Below are positions 42,908 through 55,021 of a stretch of 64,000 bases of DNA, piece after piece (within the stretch, counting starts at the first letter, position 1; every line of letters begins with the position of its first letter). The notes beneath the pieces were generated by a model. That model saw only the letters and a list, made by a program, of their open reading frames with translations, did no database searches and was not told the DNA's origin. The stretch covers positions 459,367 through 523,366 of the forward strand of contig NW_022985567.1 of NCBI RefSeq assembly GCF_010093815.1. Reading direction: 5' to 3'. Origin of the DNA: Pseudovirgaria hyperparasitica. Its lineage: Eukaryota > Ascomycota > Dothideomycetes > Acrospermales > Acrospermaceae. A program made the translations under genes and the position numbers.

Positions 42908-45403
42908 TCTGACAAGGAGCTGTCAAGCAGCAAATGAGGGCCGATAGATAGGTATGAAGAGGTATGAAGGTTGAGCGAGGATGAGCGAAACAGAGAGAGG
43001 TTGTAGAGTTTGTACTACTGCCTTTTGGTCAGCTCATATTCTAGAAGAGTGCAAGTGGTCATTTGAGGCAACACCGGTGAAGAGGGCTATTGAGGAATGC
43101 CGTGCAGCCCCAATCAGGGTAGGTGTAGCATCTAGACTTGTGAAGGGACCTCTTTGTTGGACCTCAACTTAGACGAGCTCATGACGCTTGCAACCATTGT
43201 CCCATGCGTCTGACAGGTGCCTTTATTCGTCATACCTTGACAAAAGGCACCGCATCACATCAAGTCGCATGTATGGTTGCTTTTGCTATCGCACACGACG
43301 GGTTGCATGATGCACACATACCGGCTACTTTATAAGGACAGCAACTGCTAGAGACTCGTCGGAGGACGTCAATAGGAGTTTGTCGGTCCGATGCTCCTTT
43401 GACTGTTGCGAGACTCACTGGAAGTTTCGAGTGTCTGTAGACTCTACCTCCTCTTGCATTCAAGATGGTAGTGTATGGTTTGAGTGTCGATGTTTATGCG
43501 TAAGGAGGAACCGAGCCTTGGGCTTCGTCGGCGGATTATGGCCTGTGCTTGGAGTGGAGTGATAGATGGAGGACTCGATACTATCTTGACGCAAGTTTGG
43601 AGGACGAGTGAACTCGGGGAGGACTCGCTAATGGTAGGCTGGGCAAGTAGGCGAGGCCGAGTGCTTTGTTTCGAGGCCCTGATCAAACTGTGGTGGTGAA
43701 ACAGTAGTTAGCGCTTGCGACATGGACAATAAGTGAGAAGTATAAGCTGATAGAAGCTGCGGTAGTTTGGCGAAATGCCAGGGCCGAAAATAGACATACC
43801 GAAGCGCAAGGCGCAGAGGCGGGAATGAAGCAAGAAAAGAGCTGCATGCACTGCGCTCTGCTGTGCCGCGGGGTGTGTGTCGAAGGGGGGGGGAAGAGGA
43901 GACGGTCCACGGGTGGTGGGGTAAATAACTGCGACACTGTAAATAGGCGCAAGCGCTGTGATTGCTGGAAGCGCTGTGATTGTCGAGGCAGTAGAGACGA
44001 ACAGGAGGATTCCGGACCCAGTGAGCGTCGTCTATGAAAATTCGACTCCAACGATCTCTTCCAACGGCCCTTTCATTCGCTTGCGGCTCGAAAGTAGGAC
44101 AGGGCGAGTGAAGTGTGGTGGATGAAAGCAATAATAACCGCTGAAGATGCTTGGACATTCACAGTGAGCTTCGCGCCTCTGATTGGTGCGACCTGCGAAG
44201 GGGCCGCTGCCATTGGGGTTAGCGTAAGGCCACGGCGTAGGGTATGTAGGTATTGGTTTACACAATGGATGTTGAGAGAAAGACAAGACAAGCCCTTCTA
44301 TCCGAGACCAGACCAGATCGACCTCCAGGCACCATGCGCGTCAATAGTCTTCATATATGGATGCTCGATGACCTTGAACACTTTCAAGCGCATGAGAACG
44401 ATATATTCCGAACATTTTGGCAAGGCGGCCTTGTTTCTTCGGCATAATTATTCCCACAATATGATTGGACGCCGTTCTTGTCCTTCATTTTGCTGGTGTC
44501 ATTCCGCTCTGCAGTCTTTTGGTTGTCGTCTTTGCTACCACCCTACAATGAAACAGGTCTATGCCTTGAACCATCGTGTGGAGGGTCTGCAGGTACCTGT
44601 CTAGCCTGCCTGCAAGAGATAAGAATCCGAAACATAGCCGTACGGACAGCCATCGTCGCTGGGCTAAGGATATCTTATGTTTAACCCCTATCCTAGTACC
44701 CTCAGCGTGGGGTTCCAACAGCGCATTTCGTGTGCTCTATTGGATTCTTTACTTCTTTGTAGCTGCGTGCGCAAGAGTTCAATATTATGTTGCGTTTAAG
44801 CAGGACCCACTAGGACGTGGCGGAGAAGTCGGGCTATTCCTGGACCCGTGAACTCATCGCTGGGGACACTGCTGGAACCCGAATCAGATCAATTGTATCC
44901 ATTCAAGTCCCATGGTTGTGCAGCGGCCCGAGTCCGACTACTTGGTTTGGGGTTTCGTAGCCTTGCTCAGCCTACCAACCTTGGGAGCCTTCATGAAAGA
45001 CCAATCAAAGCTGTAGTCGACTTTGCTGTATTGAGGTGACGGAATGACAGGTTTGCAAGAGGGTACGTTTGGAACTTTTGTTTGAGAATCTTATTCATTC
45101 ATGGTCCCTCCTTGATGAGAAGGCTGTATCGACAGTGATAATGATTGGAAAGTACTTTCACGAAGGTAGCTTTGCCACAGACATGACTAGTACTCCCAAC
45201 TCAAGATGCATATTTCAGCCAAACTCCCCAGTCAAGAACAGCTCATTATAACAATTTGCAGCCGCCATACACCTGTTCATATGCATGCACCTTCAGCACA
45301 TTCAACGCCGCCACGCCTATAACACTCATCTTGATCGATTTTGCTCTGACACCGAACCGGAATTAGTCCCACCCCACCAATTCCAGAACGAGAGCGCACG
45401 GAG
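42908..45403. other. 2.5-kb region upstream of the MAP kinase without a supportable gene
   Basis: ORFs here (longest 176 codons at 43628-44158, -) are low-complexity Ser/Pro/Leu frames in pyrimidine-rich DNA and look like promoter or leader sequence. No tRNA or transposon found. Confidence 0.5.
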
Positions 45404-45625
45404 TCAATCCGCAGAATTTCCCTTGGGCGGGTACTTTTTGCCATCCTTTTCGACTTTGGGAGAACAGATGCACCAGTCAGACTCAGGGATGCTGGACAAG
45501 ACCGACTGAATGTGATTGCCACAACCCCACCAGGTGGACTTGTCTGGTATATAGTTAGCTATTTGTCGTGAGTTAAGACACATGCGAGACATACGGCAGG
45601 TATCGCAGGTTGATTTCATGCACAT
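45404..45625 (-). CDS. Small cysteine-rich protein, 2 exons, 56 aa
   Basis: Exon 1 is 45625-45595 (MCMKSTCDTC) and exon 2 is 45543-45404, with a GTATGT donor, a CTAAC branch site and a CAG acceptor. The joined protein reads CDTCHKSTWWGCGNHIQS, then PESDWCICSPKVEKDGKKYPPKG. The CxxC...WGCGxH...CxC spacing is a pattern I know from small uncharacterised fungal proteins that probably bind a metal ion. There is no signal peptide. It would be missed by length-filtered gene calling. Function is unknown; metal binding is inference from the cysteines and histidine. Confidence 0.82.
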   Translation of the reverse strand: MCMKSTCDTCRMSRMCLNSRQIANYIPDKSTWWGCGNHIQSVLSSIPESDWCICSPKVEKDGKKYPPKGNSAD

Positions 45626-46206
45626 GATGCGATGAGGTCGAAGCTGAGTTTGTGTAGGTTGTTTTATAGGATGAGGTAAACAAGGATATCTCTTCGATAG
45701 TTCGAGCGTTGAGGAATGGACTGAAAGCAAGAAGCTACTTGACCCAGAGATAAATCGCAGGATGTGACGGTTCGTGATGTGAATAAGTCGGGACGAGGGT
45801 GTTGTAACGTTGGATATATAAGACCAGTGTTTGGTCGCCGTCCTCGGGTAGGTATCGCCGAATCAGGAAATCGAGGGCTACCATGCTCGGCGAAGTCAAG
45901 CTTGCCCCTCCTCAAGACTAGATCAAGAGATGCCCGTAATAATTCTTCGTGCGCATAGCCGAGAACGGTATGGCATGTATTTTCACCAGGAGATTGTTGT
46001 GTGAGCAGTCAAACACGCCTGAGAACATCATCAGAGACAGGAAAATCTGCAACACAAACGAACCCTTGTTCCCACGCCGTCCTGCAGGCAGAAAGTGTTT
46101 TATCAGTTCCAAAACCTCTAATCGGGTATACCTCAAATAGAACATGCTAATTTTCCGCTCTTATCATACATGAATTTTTTAATGCTTTGCAGTTCCAGTA
46201 TTACAG
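45626..46206. other. Intergenic region
   Basis: Upstream of the small Cys-rich gene and downstream of SUA5. No supportable gene. Confidence 0.6.
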
Positions 46207-47706
46207 TCAGCGTACAGCAACTTCCGCTGCTTTCCTGACACGATTCATGACTGCCGCTGCAAGTTCACCGCCCGAGGTGTCATCTATGCCCTCTAGGAAG
46301 ATTGTATCAACGCCATTTCTGTCCAGCAAGCGCAATGCAGAAAAGAGTCCACGCGCAATTGATTCAGGAGTGTTCCCTAGGTCGACCTCCAAGATTTCGA
46401 TAGTGGATTCCAAGGGTAATGGGTATCGGCAGCAAGTAAGTGTGTCTTCTGGCGGAAGGGTGTCCAGAAGGTTTTCCAGTGTTTGCGATGAGTTCATCTT
46501 AGAATCAGAGGATACCCTGACTCTCAGAGTGGTTTCTGCTTGTATTTTAATACTGGGCGCCGGGTCTCCGGTCTGCACTCCGGATTTCGAATATGACGTC
46601 CAGATCATGCTTTTCATAATCCCGAGCTTTGAACCTTTTCGTGTAGCCTTGAGCAGCTCTTCTTGAGAAGGCTGTGTTGTGCCAGCTTCGTAAAGCAGTA
46701 CTGGTGCTTTGGGTGAATAATGCCTATACTTCATCCCTGGTGCTCGAGGTGCAGTACCATCAATTGTAGCGCTGTCTTTGTATCCAACCACTATATCTTC
46801 CCATCCGGCACAGGTTCTGAGCTGCTCAATAGTCACACCACCGGGTCGCAGGATCGCTGGTGGGCTGCTCAAGCCATCTACCACGGTGCTCTCTACTCCG
46901 ACAGAGCATGGACCACCATCGAGAATGGTGTGTATACGTCCATCGAGGTCTTCCAAGACATGTTCGGCAGTCGTCGGAGAAGGCTTTGTAGATGCATTTG
47001 CAGACGGTGCCGCCATGGGTACATCTGCAAGCTTGAGAAGTGCCAGGGCAAGGAAAGATCGAGGAATACGAGCGCCAAAGGTCTTTAATCCAGCTGTAAC
47101 TTCAGACGCCAGAGCACCATCATCGCGAGTGGGTAGTATAATCGTCAGAGGACCAGGCCAGAAGTTTTCGATCAGCGGTTTATATATCGCAGGGATAGGA
47201 TCCGAAGTGCCATCCGTACTTGAAGGGAGGAACCTCCTCAGCTGACTGAGTGAGTGAAAATGTACTATGAGTGGATTGTCGACTGGTCGATTCTTCGCAG
47301 CAAATATGCCACGTACCGCTTCGCTCCTCGTCGCATCGGCACCAAGGCCATAGACAGTCTCAGTGGGGAATGCGACTGGTATATCAGACTGCCTAACCTG
47401 TGAAGCGGCATTTTGAAGCCTGTGAAGGTCAGTGGAGCCATCATTCCATTTGATCTCCCAATCGTCCAGAACTGAGCTCTGTCGCCCGGAAGTAATTATG
47501 CGTCCAACTGACGATACATTGACTGGTACAATTTTGGTCTTGGCATCTCCTTTGACTCCTTCCACCAAGCTCCTATGCTCGTGTTCATCATTCATCATGA
47601 CGAAAGTTGACGGAGGTATTCGGCGCACGCGACTTAGCTTGGCTATCGTCTGCCTGACGAGTCTAGATAAGCTGTGTGACGCTCTGATTGCATTTTTGTA
47701 GATCAT
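46207..47706 (-). CDS. SUA5: Threonylcarbamoyl-AMP synthase Sua5 (YrdC), 499 aa, likely dual-targeted
   Basis: Makes threonylcarbamoyl-adenylate from threonine, bicarbonate and ATP for t6A37 of ANN-decoding tRNAs. The YrdC/Sua5 catalytic domain occupies about residues 85-290 (PVAFPTETVYGLGADA, IFAAKNRPVDNPLIVH, FWPGPLTIILP, APSANASTKPSPT, STVVDGLS...ILRPG), and after APGMKYRHYSPKAPVLLY the C-terminal Sua5 domain ends at 46207. The first ATG (47706) begins a leader that is basic and lacks acidic residues for ~35 positions (ASHSLSRLVRQTIAKLSRVRR), a mitochondrial-type presequence. A pair of ATGs at 47598/47595 (MMNDEHEHRS) then starts a form without it. Single exon. Confidence 0.95.
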   Translation of the reverse strand: MIYKNAIRASHSLSRLVRQTIAKLSRVRRIPPSTFVMMNDEHEHRSLVEGVKGDAKTKIVPVNVSSVGRIITSGRQSSVLDDWEIKWNDGSTDLHRLQNAASQVRQSDIPVAFPTETVYGLGADATRSEAVRGIFAAKNRPVDNPLIVHFHSLSQLRRFLPSSTDGTSDPIPAIYKPLIENFWPGPLTIILPTRDDGALASEVTAGLKTFGARIPRSFLALALLKLADVPMAAPSANASTKPSPTTAEHVLEDLDGRIHTILDGGPCSVGVESTVVDGLSSPPAILRPGGVTIEQLRTCAGWEDIVVGYKDSATIDGTAPRAPGMKYRHYSPKAPVLLYEAGTTQPSQEELLKATRKGSKLGIMKSMIWTSYSKSGVQTGDPAPSIKIQAETTLRVRVSSDSKMNSSQTLENLLDTLPPEDTLTCCRYPLPLESTIEILEVDLGNTPESIARGLFSALRLLDRNGVDTIFLEGIDDTSGGELAAAVMNRVRKAAEVAVR

Positions 47707-48176
47707 ATCATTATCATGGATGGGGTACAAGAAAATTCACTTGTGACTCAGAAGAGGCGAGATATCACGTGATATATTACAACCGTTTACAGGTCTGCGA
47801 ATATGGGGTTTCGTGGCCGTTGGTCTCTCGCTTTCATGCCACTATCATAGACAAGGTAGCATATGTGCTTTGGCACATGGACTAATATTCATAAGGTACA
47901 CTCGACGCCAAAATACTATCGTCCCCGGGGCCAATTCTTCATATTTCCAAAACACCCTGCAGGGCCTACACATAATAATGCCAATATCCTGACTATCGCC
48001 TATCAGAATTTGTGCACTACCCTAGAGAAGTATCGACGGTAACAGATTCGCTTGTCCACAATTGCGCCACCAAGAATAAGGCGCGTGGTATCATGTAGCA
48101 TTCTCCAGATGTTGCTATTCAAGCCGGTGAAATGCCACTCAATCATAAGAACTCCAGACTCCTTCAAAGATAGCGT
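47707..48176. other. Intergenic region
   Basis: SUA5 upstream and RAD21 downstream sequence. No supportable gene. Confidence 0.6.
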
Positions 48177-50039
48177 TCATGACTCCATAGAGACAGCCTG
48201 TGCCTCTTGCTGTGTCGCGATCTCTCCTCCAGCCTGAGTTTCTGCCCATGCACCCCAGAGGCCTCGTTTGGCTCGTATGCGGAGAGGGCCCCCAAGATTG
48301 TTGGACTTTTGTTCAATCTTGACTGCGTCTTTGGTCGCAAGAACCAGACACTCGAAAAACATCTTTGTTGCGTCTGCCCTCGTGGTGGTCTTCTCGGGAA
48401 CCATGTTCTGAAATAGTACGCTGTTCTTTTGCCGCGCTGATGCACTCGTTTGTGCCTCTTCTCCAAATTGTTCACGGAGCATATGTACTGCGTGCTTAGT
48501 GGCTAGAGAAACGGGTCCGCTATCTGCCGGATGGATCAATGGCATTGCCGTTTCGTCGAAATTGTCAGGGAGAGCGGTGTACTCCTCGGTCTCTGGGATA
48601 GCAAGATCATCTTGCGCAGGTATCTCATGAATAGACGGGTCCCGCGCAAGAACGCTCTCGTCTCCGATATCAAGAGGTCGGGGCGGCGCTTCTAGATCAT
48701 CTTCCTCTTCTTCTAGTTCGATCTGGGGTACTTCTTCTGCTTCTTCTGGGTCAACATCCGCGATGCCGCTGTCTCTCTTCCGCTTCAGATCGCCTGACCT
48801 GCGGACGACTTCCAAAGAGAGAATTCCCCTGAGTTCAGGAGCCCAGCCAAGACTACGACCTTCGCCAAGAATGCTCGAAACGAATTGGCCGTTCTTTTGC
48901 ATGTTCATCAATGCCAGGAGTAAAGGATCGCGGGGGAGATATTGTGGGGCTTTGAGGATCTTAGACCGATCATCTTGCATGGCTTTGATATAGCTAGCAC
49001 GAAGCTCTGTGTCGGTATCTGGATGTAGGAGTTTCCGCTTCTTCGCTTGCTGTGGTACTATAATCGTCTCTTCCTCCTCTTCTTCCTCCTCCTCTGCAGA
49101 AGGCTCGAAGGTTGTTGTTTGATTTTGATGATCTTCTTGTGCGTGCTCTTCCAATTCTCGCTCGACCTCCGAGTTGATTGATGATAAAGGAGAGAGGCTT
49201 TCTCGCGCTCGGCCTGTCCCTTCGTCGTTGAGTTGACCAGCATCAAAAACATCCGGCATGTCGATATCACCGAGATTCGCGGATACGTCAGGTACAGGAT
49301 CTTGCTGCTCAAATGGATCGTCAAAGTTGATGTTAAGATCATCCGCATCATCTAGGAGCTTCGAGGCTCCACCAAATTCTTCTTCAGCAGACCTGACAGG
49401 GGGCGCGTCTCGCCCTTTCTCGATGCTCATATCCCCGTCAGTCATATCGATCCCAAGGTCGTCATCGTCATCATCAAGTAGCATGCCTCCGTCGCGGCGC
49501 GCTCGTTCGATGGTACCAGGAGGCAGCTGGCTATCGTCGAACGTCATAATAGTATTGTCTACACCAAAATCGAGGGTTGGCTGAGTCGACAACAACATGT
49601 CAGGATCAGGTATTGGTGCAAAAAGGTCATTTATGGTGATCTTGTCTTCGAGTGTTAGAGCAGCCGCGTTGGCGGTTGCTGATTGATTCAGCGCAAGGTC
49701 CACGTTGCCGGGTTTGAACGCCTGAACATTTGATTAGCCAGACAATACATGGCTTCGGTCACTGCTGAGCCTCACCATGTTGATCTTCACTATGGCTTCA
49801 TTGCAGTCGTCGTATAGATAACGCGCTTTTCGGCTGTAGATTCTGACTACACCGAGAAGTAGTTGACCTGTCAAGCGTAAAGCCATTGGATTTGTATCGG
49901 TCTGCAGAATGAAATTGACGTCCTTGCCAATGTCCATTTGCAGGACATTGCTTTTGGTCAACTTGCGCTCGATATTTGAGGCAAGCCAGACTTTGGCCAG
50001 AGGGCCAGTCCTGGAAAGCAAATCCTCTGAGTAAAACAT
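48177..50039 (-). CDS. RAD21: Mitotic cohesin kleisin Rad21/Scc1/Mcd1, 2 exons, 602 aa
   Basis: Closes the Smc1-Smc3 ring that holds sister chromatids together. Exon 1 is 50039-49776 and exon 2 is 49721-48177, joined KINM|AFKPGNVDL. The N-terminal kleisin domain (residues 1-100) starts MFYSEDLLSRTGPLAKVWLAS and contains VVRIYSRKARYLYDDCNEA, which binds Smc3. The C-terminal winged helix (residues ~515-590: KNSVLFQNMVPEKTTTRADATKMFF in two parts, KNSVLFQNMVPEK and TTRADATKMFF, then LRIRAKRGLWGAW) binds Smc1. Between them is a long acidic linker with SIEKGR|D at residues 187-192, matching the separase consensus SxExGR. The ATG at 50039 is chosen because MFYSE is the family start; another ATG lies four codons upstream. 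Rad21 rather than Rec8 by the N-terminal wording. Confidence 0.95.
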
Positions 50040-51062
50040 TATTGCTACCAATTAGTGTTGCGACCGTGGAGAAAGACGTGGAACGATGTTTGGCTCGAAG
50101 GTAGGAGGGTATGGAGGCGCGTAGTTGGTGCTAGGAGAGGTGGGTAGCCGCGTTTGTTTTGGAATGGTGACGCGACTAGGCCGACGAGCGCAACGAGCCC
50201 CAGAAGGCAGAGGAGTGCGCAAAGGTCGCAGCTAGTCGTCGGCAGCGGTCAAGTTAATGATGATACACGATGTTGCGATGCGCACAATTGATATGGATAC
50301 GCTGCGAATGCGCGATGAGTTGTGGATGGCAAGAGGTTGCGATTGCCAATGCGCTCTACCTGTGGTTGGGTGAGGCTGGGGATTCCAGAAACTTGCGCCC
50401 CTCGTGACTAAGCAAATGCAGGCTTCTTCCACCTTGGCAAGGTTCAACCCTTAGTGATGCCTGATGCCCCCTGCTATAATTCCATTCTTCGTGAGGAAAT
50501 ACGCGTCTGACATTGATGGTGGAGCAGAATGAAAAGAAGATGACTGAGCTTGACGCGCATTATATCCAGTGTACGACCGTATTTTCTCATACGAAGTTGT
50601 AGTCCTGCACTATTCATGAACTTGTCATAAATCTGCCACGCAATCTGCTGGTATAATTCATATATAGTCAACGTACCTAGTTAAGCACGACTCAATGAAC
50701 TCATGCGTTAGATTGAAACGTTTATACCTCAACAGACGAACCACAACGGCAGATCCGGACTGTATTGTCTTGAAGATAATTAAATCGACAGCGCAGACTG
50801 CACTCTTTCATTACCCTTGCTCAATGCGGCTTTAGCGCTACCGGCTGGTCGGCCTGGCCAGGGCACATCTGTTATACGGAGACGTCGCATATCAGTCAAT
50901 TATACTTCCTTCTCTAATTCTTCTTAGGGTCTTCCCAAGACTTTCTACTTTGGTATTGGTAGATCTTTGTCATGCTAGGATGAGCGTTTGACCGCAGATT
51001 CTCTTTTTCCAAGCCCCGACTTCCTGGGATCCTGTCTCTTCCTCGCCCTGGGTCATGAAAAC
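50040..51062. other. 1.0-kb divergent promoter region between RAD21 and PMR1
   Basis: Holds the upstream regions of both genes. Short ORFs lack support. No RNA gene seen. Confidence 0.6.
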
Positions 51063-54000
51063 ATGTCAAGAGCTTCGACGCCTGCCTTGCCATTATACCA
51101 TGCCCCTCCAAGCTCCAGTAAACTACAACCGCCTACAGTTTTGTCGCGGCCAGGCTCGCCGACCAGCTCACGATCGTCGAGCAGAGCGCGCGTCAAAACT
51201 TCATCTTCGGTACAGTTTGAGCCCATGCGCCCATGTGTCAGATCAAGTGATTAATGACTAGGTTGCAAACGCCAGATAACAGCATCATTTTCGATCCTCT
51301 CCTCCGAAGCCACCGTATCACGGTTCTCCTCCTCATTGACACATGGCCTTGCGCCCTCCGAGGCGACACGTCGGCTTCACGACTATGGTCTCAATGAGTT
51401 GCCTCATGATGAACCCGAGCCATTGTGGCTACGATTTTTGAAACAGTTCAAAGAAACCCTGATACTTCTCCTTCTTGGCTCCGCTGCTGTGTCTTTACTG
51501 ATGGGAAATTTGGAAGATGCTATTAGTATAGGAGCCGCTGTTACCATAGTAGTGACTGTGGGATTCATTCAAGAGTATAGATCGGAGAAGTCGCTGGAAG
51601 CTTTAAGTCAATTGGTACCCCATGCTGCACATGTTATACGAGGAAATTCGAATCCTGCAGAGGAGGGAACATCAGCACCTCGATCTGCCGGTGCACCAAG
51701 CTCGGCAGCCAACGGAACTCCAGAGGCACAATTGCCCCTATTGCAAGAATTGGAACAGGCAGAGGCCTCTGCATCCACAATCCCGGCTTCACATCTGGTT
51801 CCTGGTGATCTCGTCCTTTTCTCTACTGGAGACCGCATACCGGCCGATATTCGCATTACCCGAGCTGCCGGGCTGTCTCTGGACGAATCGAATCTGACTG
51901 GAGAGAATGAACCAGTAACTAAGACTCCAGACAATGTCACACTTTCGCAGCTCGCAGCTCATCATACAAACTTGGGGAATTCGTCACCCCTTTACGACTC
52001 CCCTGCCGCTGGCACTGTTGGTGCCGATATACGACTAAATGACCAAACTAACATCGCATTCATGGGTACCCTTGTACGGTCTGGACATGGGCAAGGGATT
52101 GTAATCGGTACAGGTGGGAATACCGAGTTTGGTGCAATCTCAGCGTCTCTCCAGGAAATAGAAAGCCCTCGAACACCCCTACAGCTATCCATGGACCGGC
52201 TCGGAAAAGAGCTCAGCTACATGTCTTTTGGCATCATCGCGTTCATTATGCTTTTGGGGCTTTGGCGAGGATGGCCGTTCCTCGAGATGTTTCAAATAGG
52301 TGTTTCTTTGGCTGTGGCAGCGATACCTGAAGGACTACCTATCATCGTGACGGTGACGCTGGCGCTTGGAGTTCTCCGCATGTCCAAGAGAGATGCTATT
52401 GTTCGCAGATTGCCAAGTGTTGAGACACTAGGGTCAGTCAACGTAGTTTGTAGCGATAAAACTGGTATGTGAAAGCTGCGTTGGAGCTGAACCTCACCGC
52501 ATGATGACCTGACAGATACTAGGCACACTGACCACAAACCACATGACAGTGACGAAGTTGTGGCACTTCGACGAGCGAACTCCCGCAGATGTGTGTCAAA
52601 AACAAGGCTCGACAGATCTTGACCTTGCTACCAAAACGATCCTTAGGATTGGTAACATTGTTAACAACGCGCGTATCTTCAGCTCTCGCGCAGACAGCGT
52701 TGCTACAGCATCTAGTGCCTCGGTGTTGTCCTCGACAATGGGTGACGATGTCTCGAACGCCAAGAGTCGATGGGCCGGGCAGCCGACTGATGTAGCATTG
52801 CTGGATCTTCTCGATACCTTTGGAGAGGAGGATGTTAGAGAACGCCTCGGTGTGAGGCGAAATGAGACCCCTTTTAGCTCTGAACGGAAATGGATGGGCG
52901 TAGTCATCAACAGCAGCTCTGTGCCAGATGCGCCCAATAAAGACGTCGCCTACATCAAGGGCGCCATCGAGAGAGTACTGGATCGATGCGACACGTATAT
53001 TACGGCAGCTGGTCGCGAAGTTGTCCTGGATGAGCCGCGGCGGAAGGAGGCTCTACAGGCTGCTGAGGCCATGGCACAAGACGGACTGAGAGTGCTCGGA
53101 TTTGCCAGTGGTCCACTTCGAAGCTATGCCAGAAGTAACGCATCGACTCTCTCTGTAAGAAGTGGTAGCGGAACTCCCCATCATAATCGTGGAGATCGTA
53201 GCCCGCATAGTCTTGGGGAGTTGCCTAACGACGAAGATCTCTATCGTGGACTTGCCTTTGCGGGCTTAGTCGGCATGAGTGATCCGCCTCGGAAAGGCGT
53301 CGATAAATCAATTCGCCGGCTGGTAGCTGGGGGAGTCAAGGTCATCATGATTACAGGCGACGCAGAGACGACTGCCGTCGCGATTGCGAAGAAACTCGGC
53401 ATGCATCTCAACATGAACTCCACACTTGGTAGTCCTGTTCTTCGAGGAGACCAGCTAGACAAGATGAACGACGAGGAGCTCGCTCAAGCTATATCTTGTA
53501 CCTCAATATTTGCAAGGACTAGCCCTGAGCACAAATTGAAGATCGTACGCGCTCTTCAAAGGCGTGGAGACGTGGTGGCTATGACTGGTGACGGCGTCAA
53601 CGACGCTCCGGCACTTAAAAAAGCTGACATTGGTATCTCTATGGGAAAACTGGGTACAGACGTAGCCAAGGAGGCGGCGGACATGATCCTTACAGACGAT
53701 GACTTCTCAACGATACTCAACGCCATAGAAGAGGGTAAAGGTATCTTCTATAACATTCAGAATTTTCTCACGTTCCAGCTGAGTACCAGTGCTGCTGCCC
53801 TCAGTCTCGTACTCATCAGCACCGTTCTCGGGCTCCCGAACCCACTCAATGCTATGCAAATCCTATGGATAAGTATGTCTCGGTAGCGCGTTGCTTTGAA
53901 GAGAATCTGCTAATCCCGTCTAGATATCTTAATGGATGGACCTCCCGCACAATCTCTTGGTGTCGAGCCTGTCGATCCAGCTGTAATGTCTCGTCCTCCG

Positions 54001-54468
54001 CGCTCAAAGACTGCTCGCGTTCTCACGCCACCTCTTATTCGCCGTGTGCTCCAGTCTGCATCGATCATCATGCTTGGTACTCTTTTCACCTATATCCGCG
54101 CAATGGCCGCCGAGCATGAGATCACTGCACGCGATACTACCATGACCTTCACGTGCTTCGTACTCTTCGACATGTTCAATGCTTTGACTTGCCGATCGGA
54201 GTCCAAGTCTGTTCTACGTGGCGAAATCGACATATTTGGAAACAAAATGTTCAATATTGCAGTCGCTGGAAGCTTATTAGGGCAAGGTCTGGTCGTGTAT
54301 TTCCCACCGCTACAGAGGGTTTTCCAGACGGAAGCATTGGGCCTGTTTGATATCATCGGCTTGTTGTTGACCGCGAGTTGTGTATTTTGGGCGGACGAAG
54401 GAAGGAAGTGGTATGTACGATGGAAAATGGGGAGAGGGTTGCCAGGAGGATATAGTACGAGTGTATAA
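51063..54468 (+). CDS. PMR1: Golgi Ca2+/Mn2+ P-type ATPase Pmr1 (SPCA), 4 exons, 1,076 aa
   Basis: Pumps Ca2+ and Mn2+ into the Golgi for glycosylation and protein sorting. Exons: 51063-51209, 51276-52464, 52523-53872 and 53924-54468. The joins are [21 protein letters not shown] and QILWIN|ILMDGPP. Landmarks: LTGENEP (actuator, ~257), AAIPEGLPI in M4, the phosphorylated Asp in DKTGT (~443), [17 protein letters not shown] hinge, and M6 [24 protein letters not shown] with the Gln linked to Mn2+ selectivity in yeast Pmr1. The N-terminus (residues 1-50) is a Ser/Pro-rich cytosolic tail. An insertion of about 45 residues (GNSNPAEEG to EASASTI, ~173-217) interrupts the actuator domain. The second intron splits the phosphorylation motif exactly. 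Confidence 0.97.
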
Positions 54469-55021
54469 AGATGGGAAGGAGGTTGTACTCTTAGCGTGGC
54501 AATAAATGTGTAGATATGATCAGAGCCATTTTTATCAACTTCATGAGGCGCAGTATGAGACTACTACGCCCAAGCATTGGACACACTTTTCCTACATTCC
54601 TTACGGAAATCATCATGGTAGAATCATGTATAGAACGCAGCTCAAGCTAATCTAATCGCGCTATATTATGGTACTGTCATTTTGTATGCTCGGCTTTGTA
54701 ATCGAGCCTGTCCATTCTTTCCTGCGAGAAATGATGACTTAAGTTGTACATTAGACTTACTCCAGGTGCATCCCTTGGACCTAACAATGCGAGAGATAGG
54801 ATCTCATACCCACGACAAACCAGGGGCCATTCCCTTATTTTGTCATTTCTTATACGCGACCAGGCTCATAAGGTACATCCTTGAGTAATAGAAGTGGAAC
54901 TTGTGCTCAGCTTCGAAGCCTCATGTGGAGCCTCATGTGGGTTCTATACGAAGGTCAGGTCTTTTGTTCCGTCTTAAACCATTCTCTTCTGCGTATCATA
55001 GCCGGTCTGGACCTACGAGTC
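54469..55021. other. Intergenic, convergent 3' ends
   Basis: Shared 3' region of PMR1 (+) and NAA30 (-). No gene seen. Confidence 0.65.

Noticed and set aside
43628-44158. 176-codon minus frame upstream of the MAP kinase
   Set aside because: Low-complexity translation of pyrimidine-rich promoter DNA with no family likeness.
44113-44604. 163-codon + frame
   Set aside because: No recognisable domain and no splice-consistent partners.
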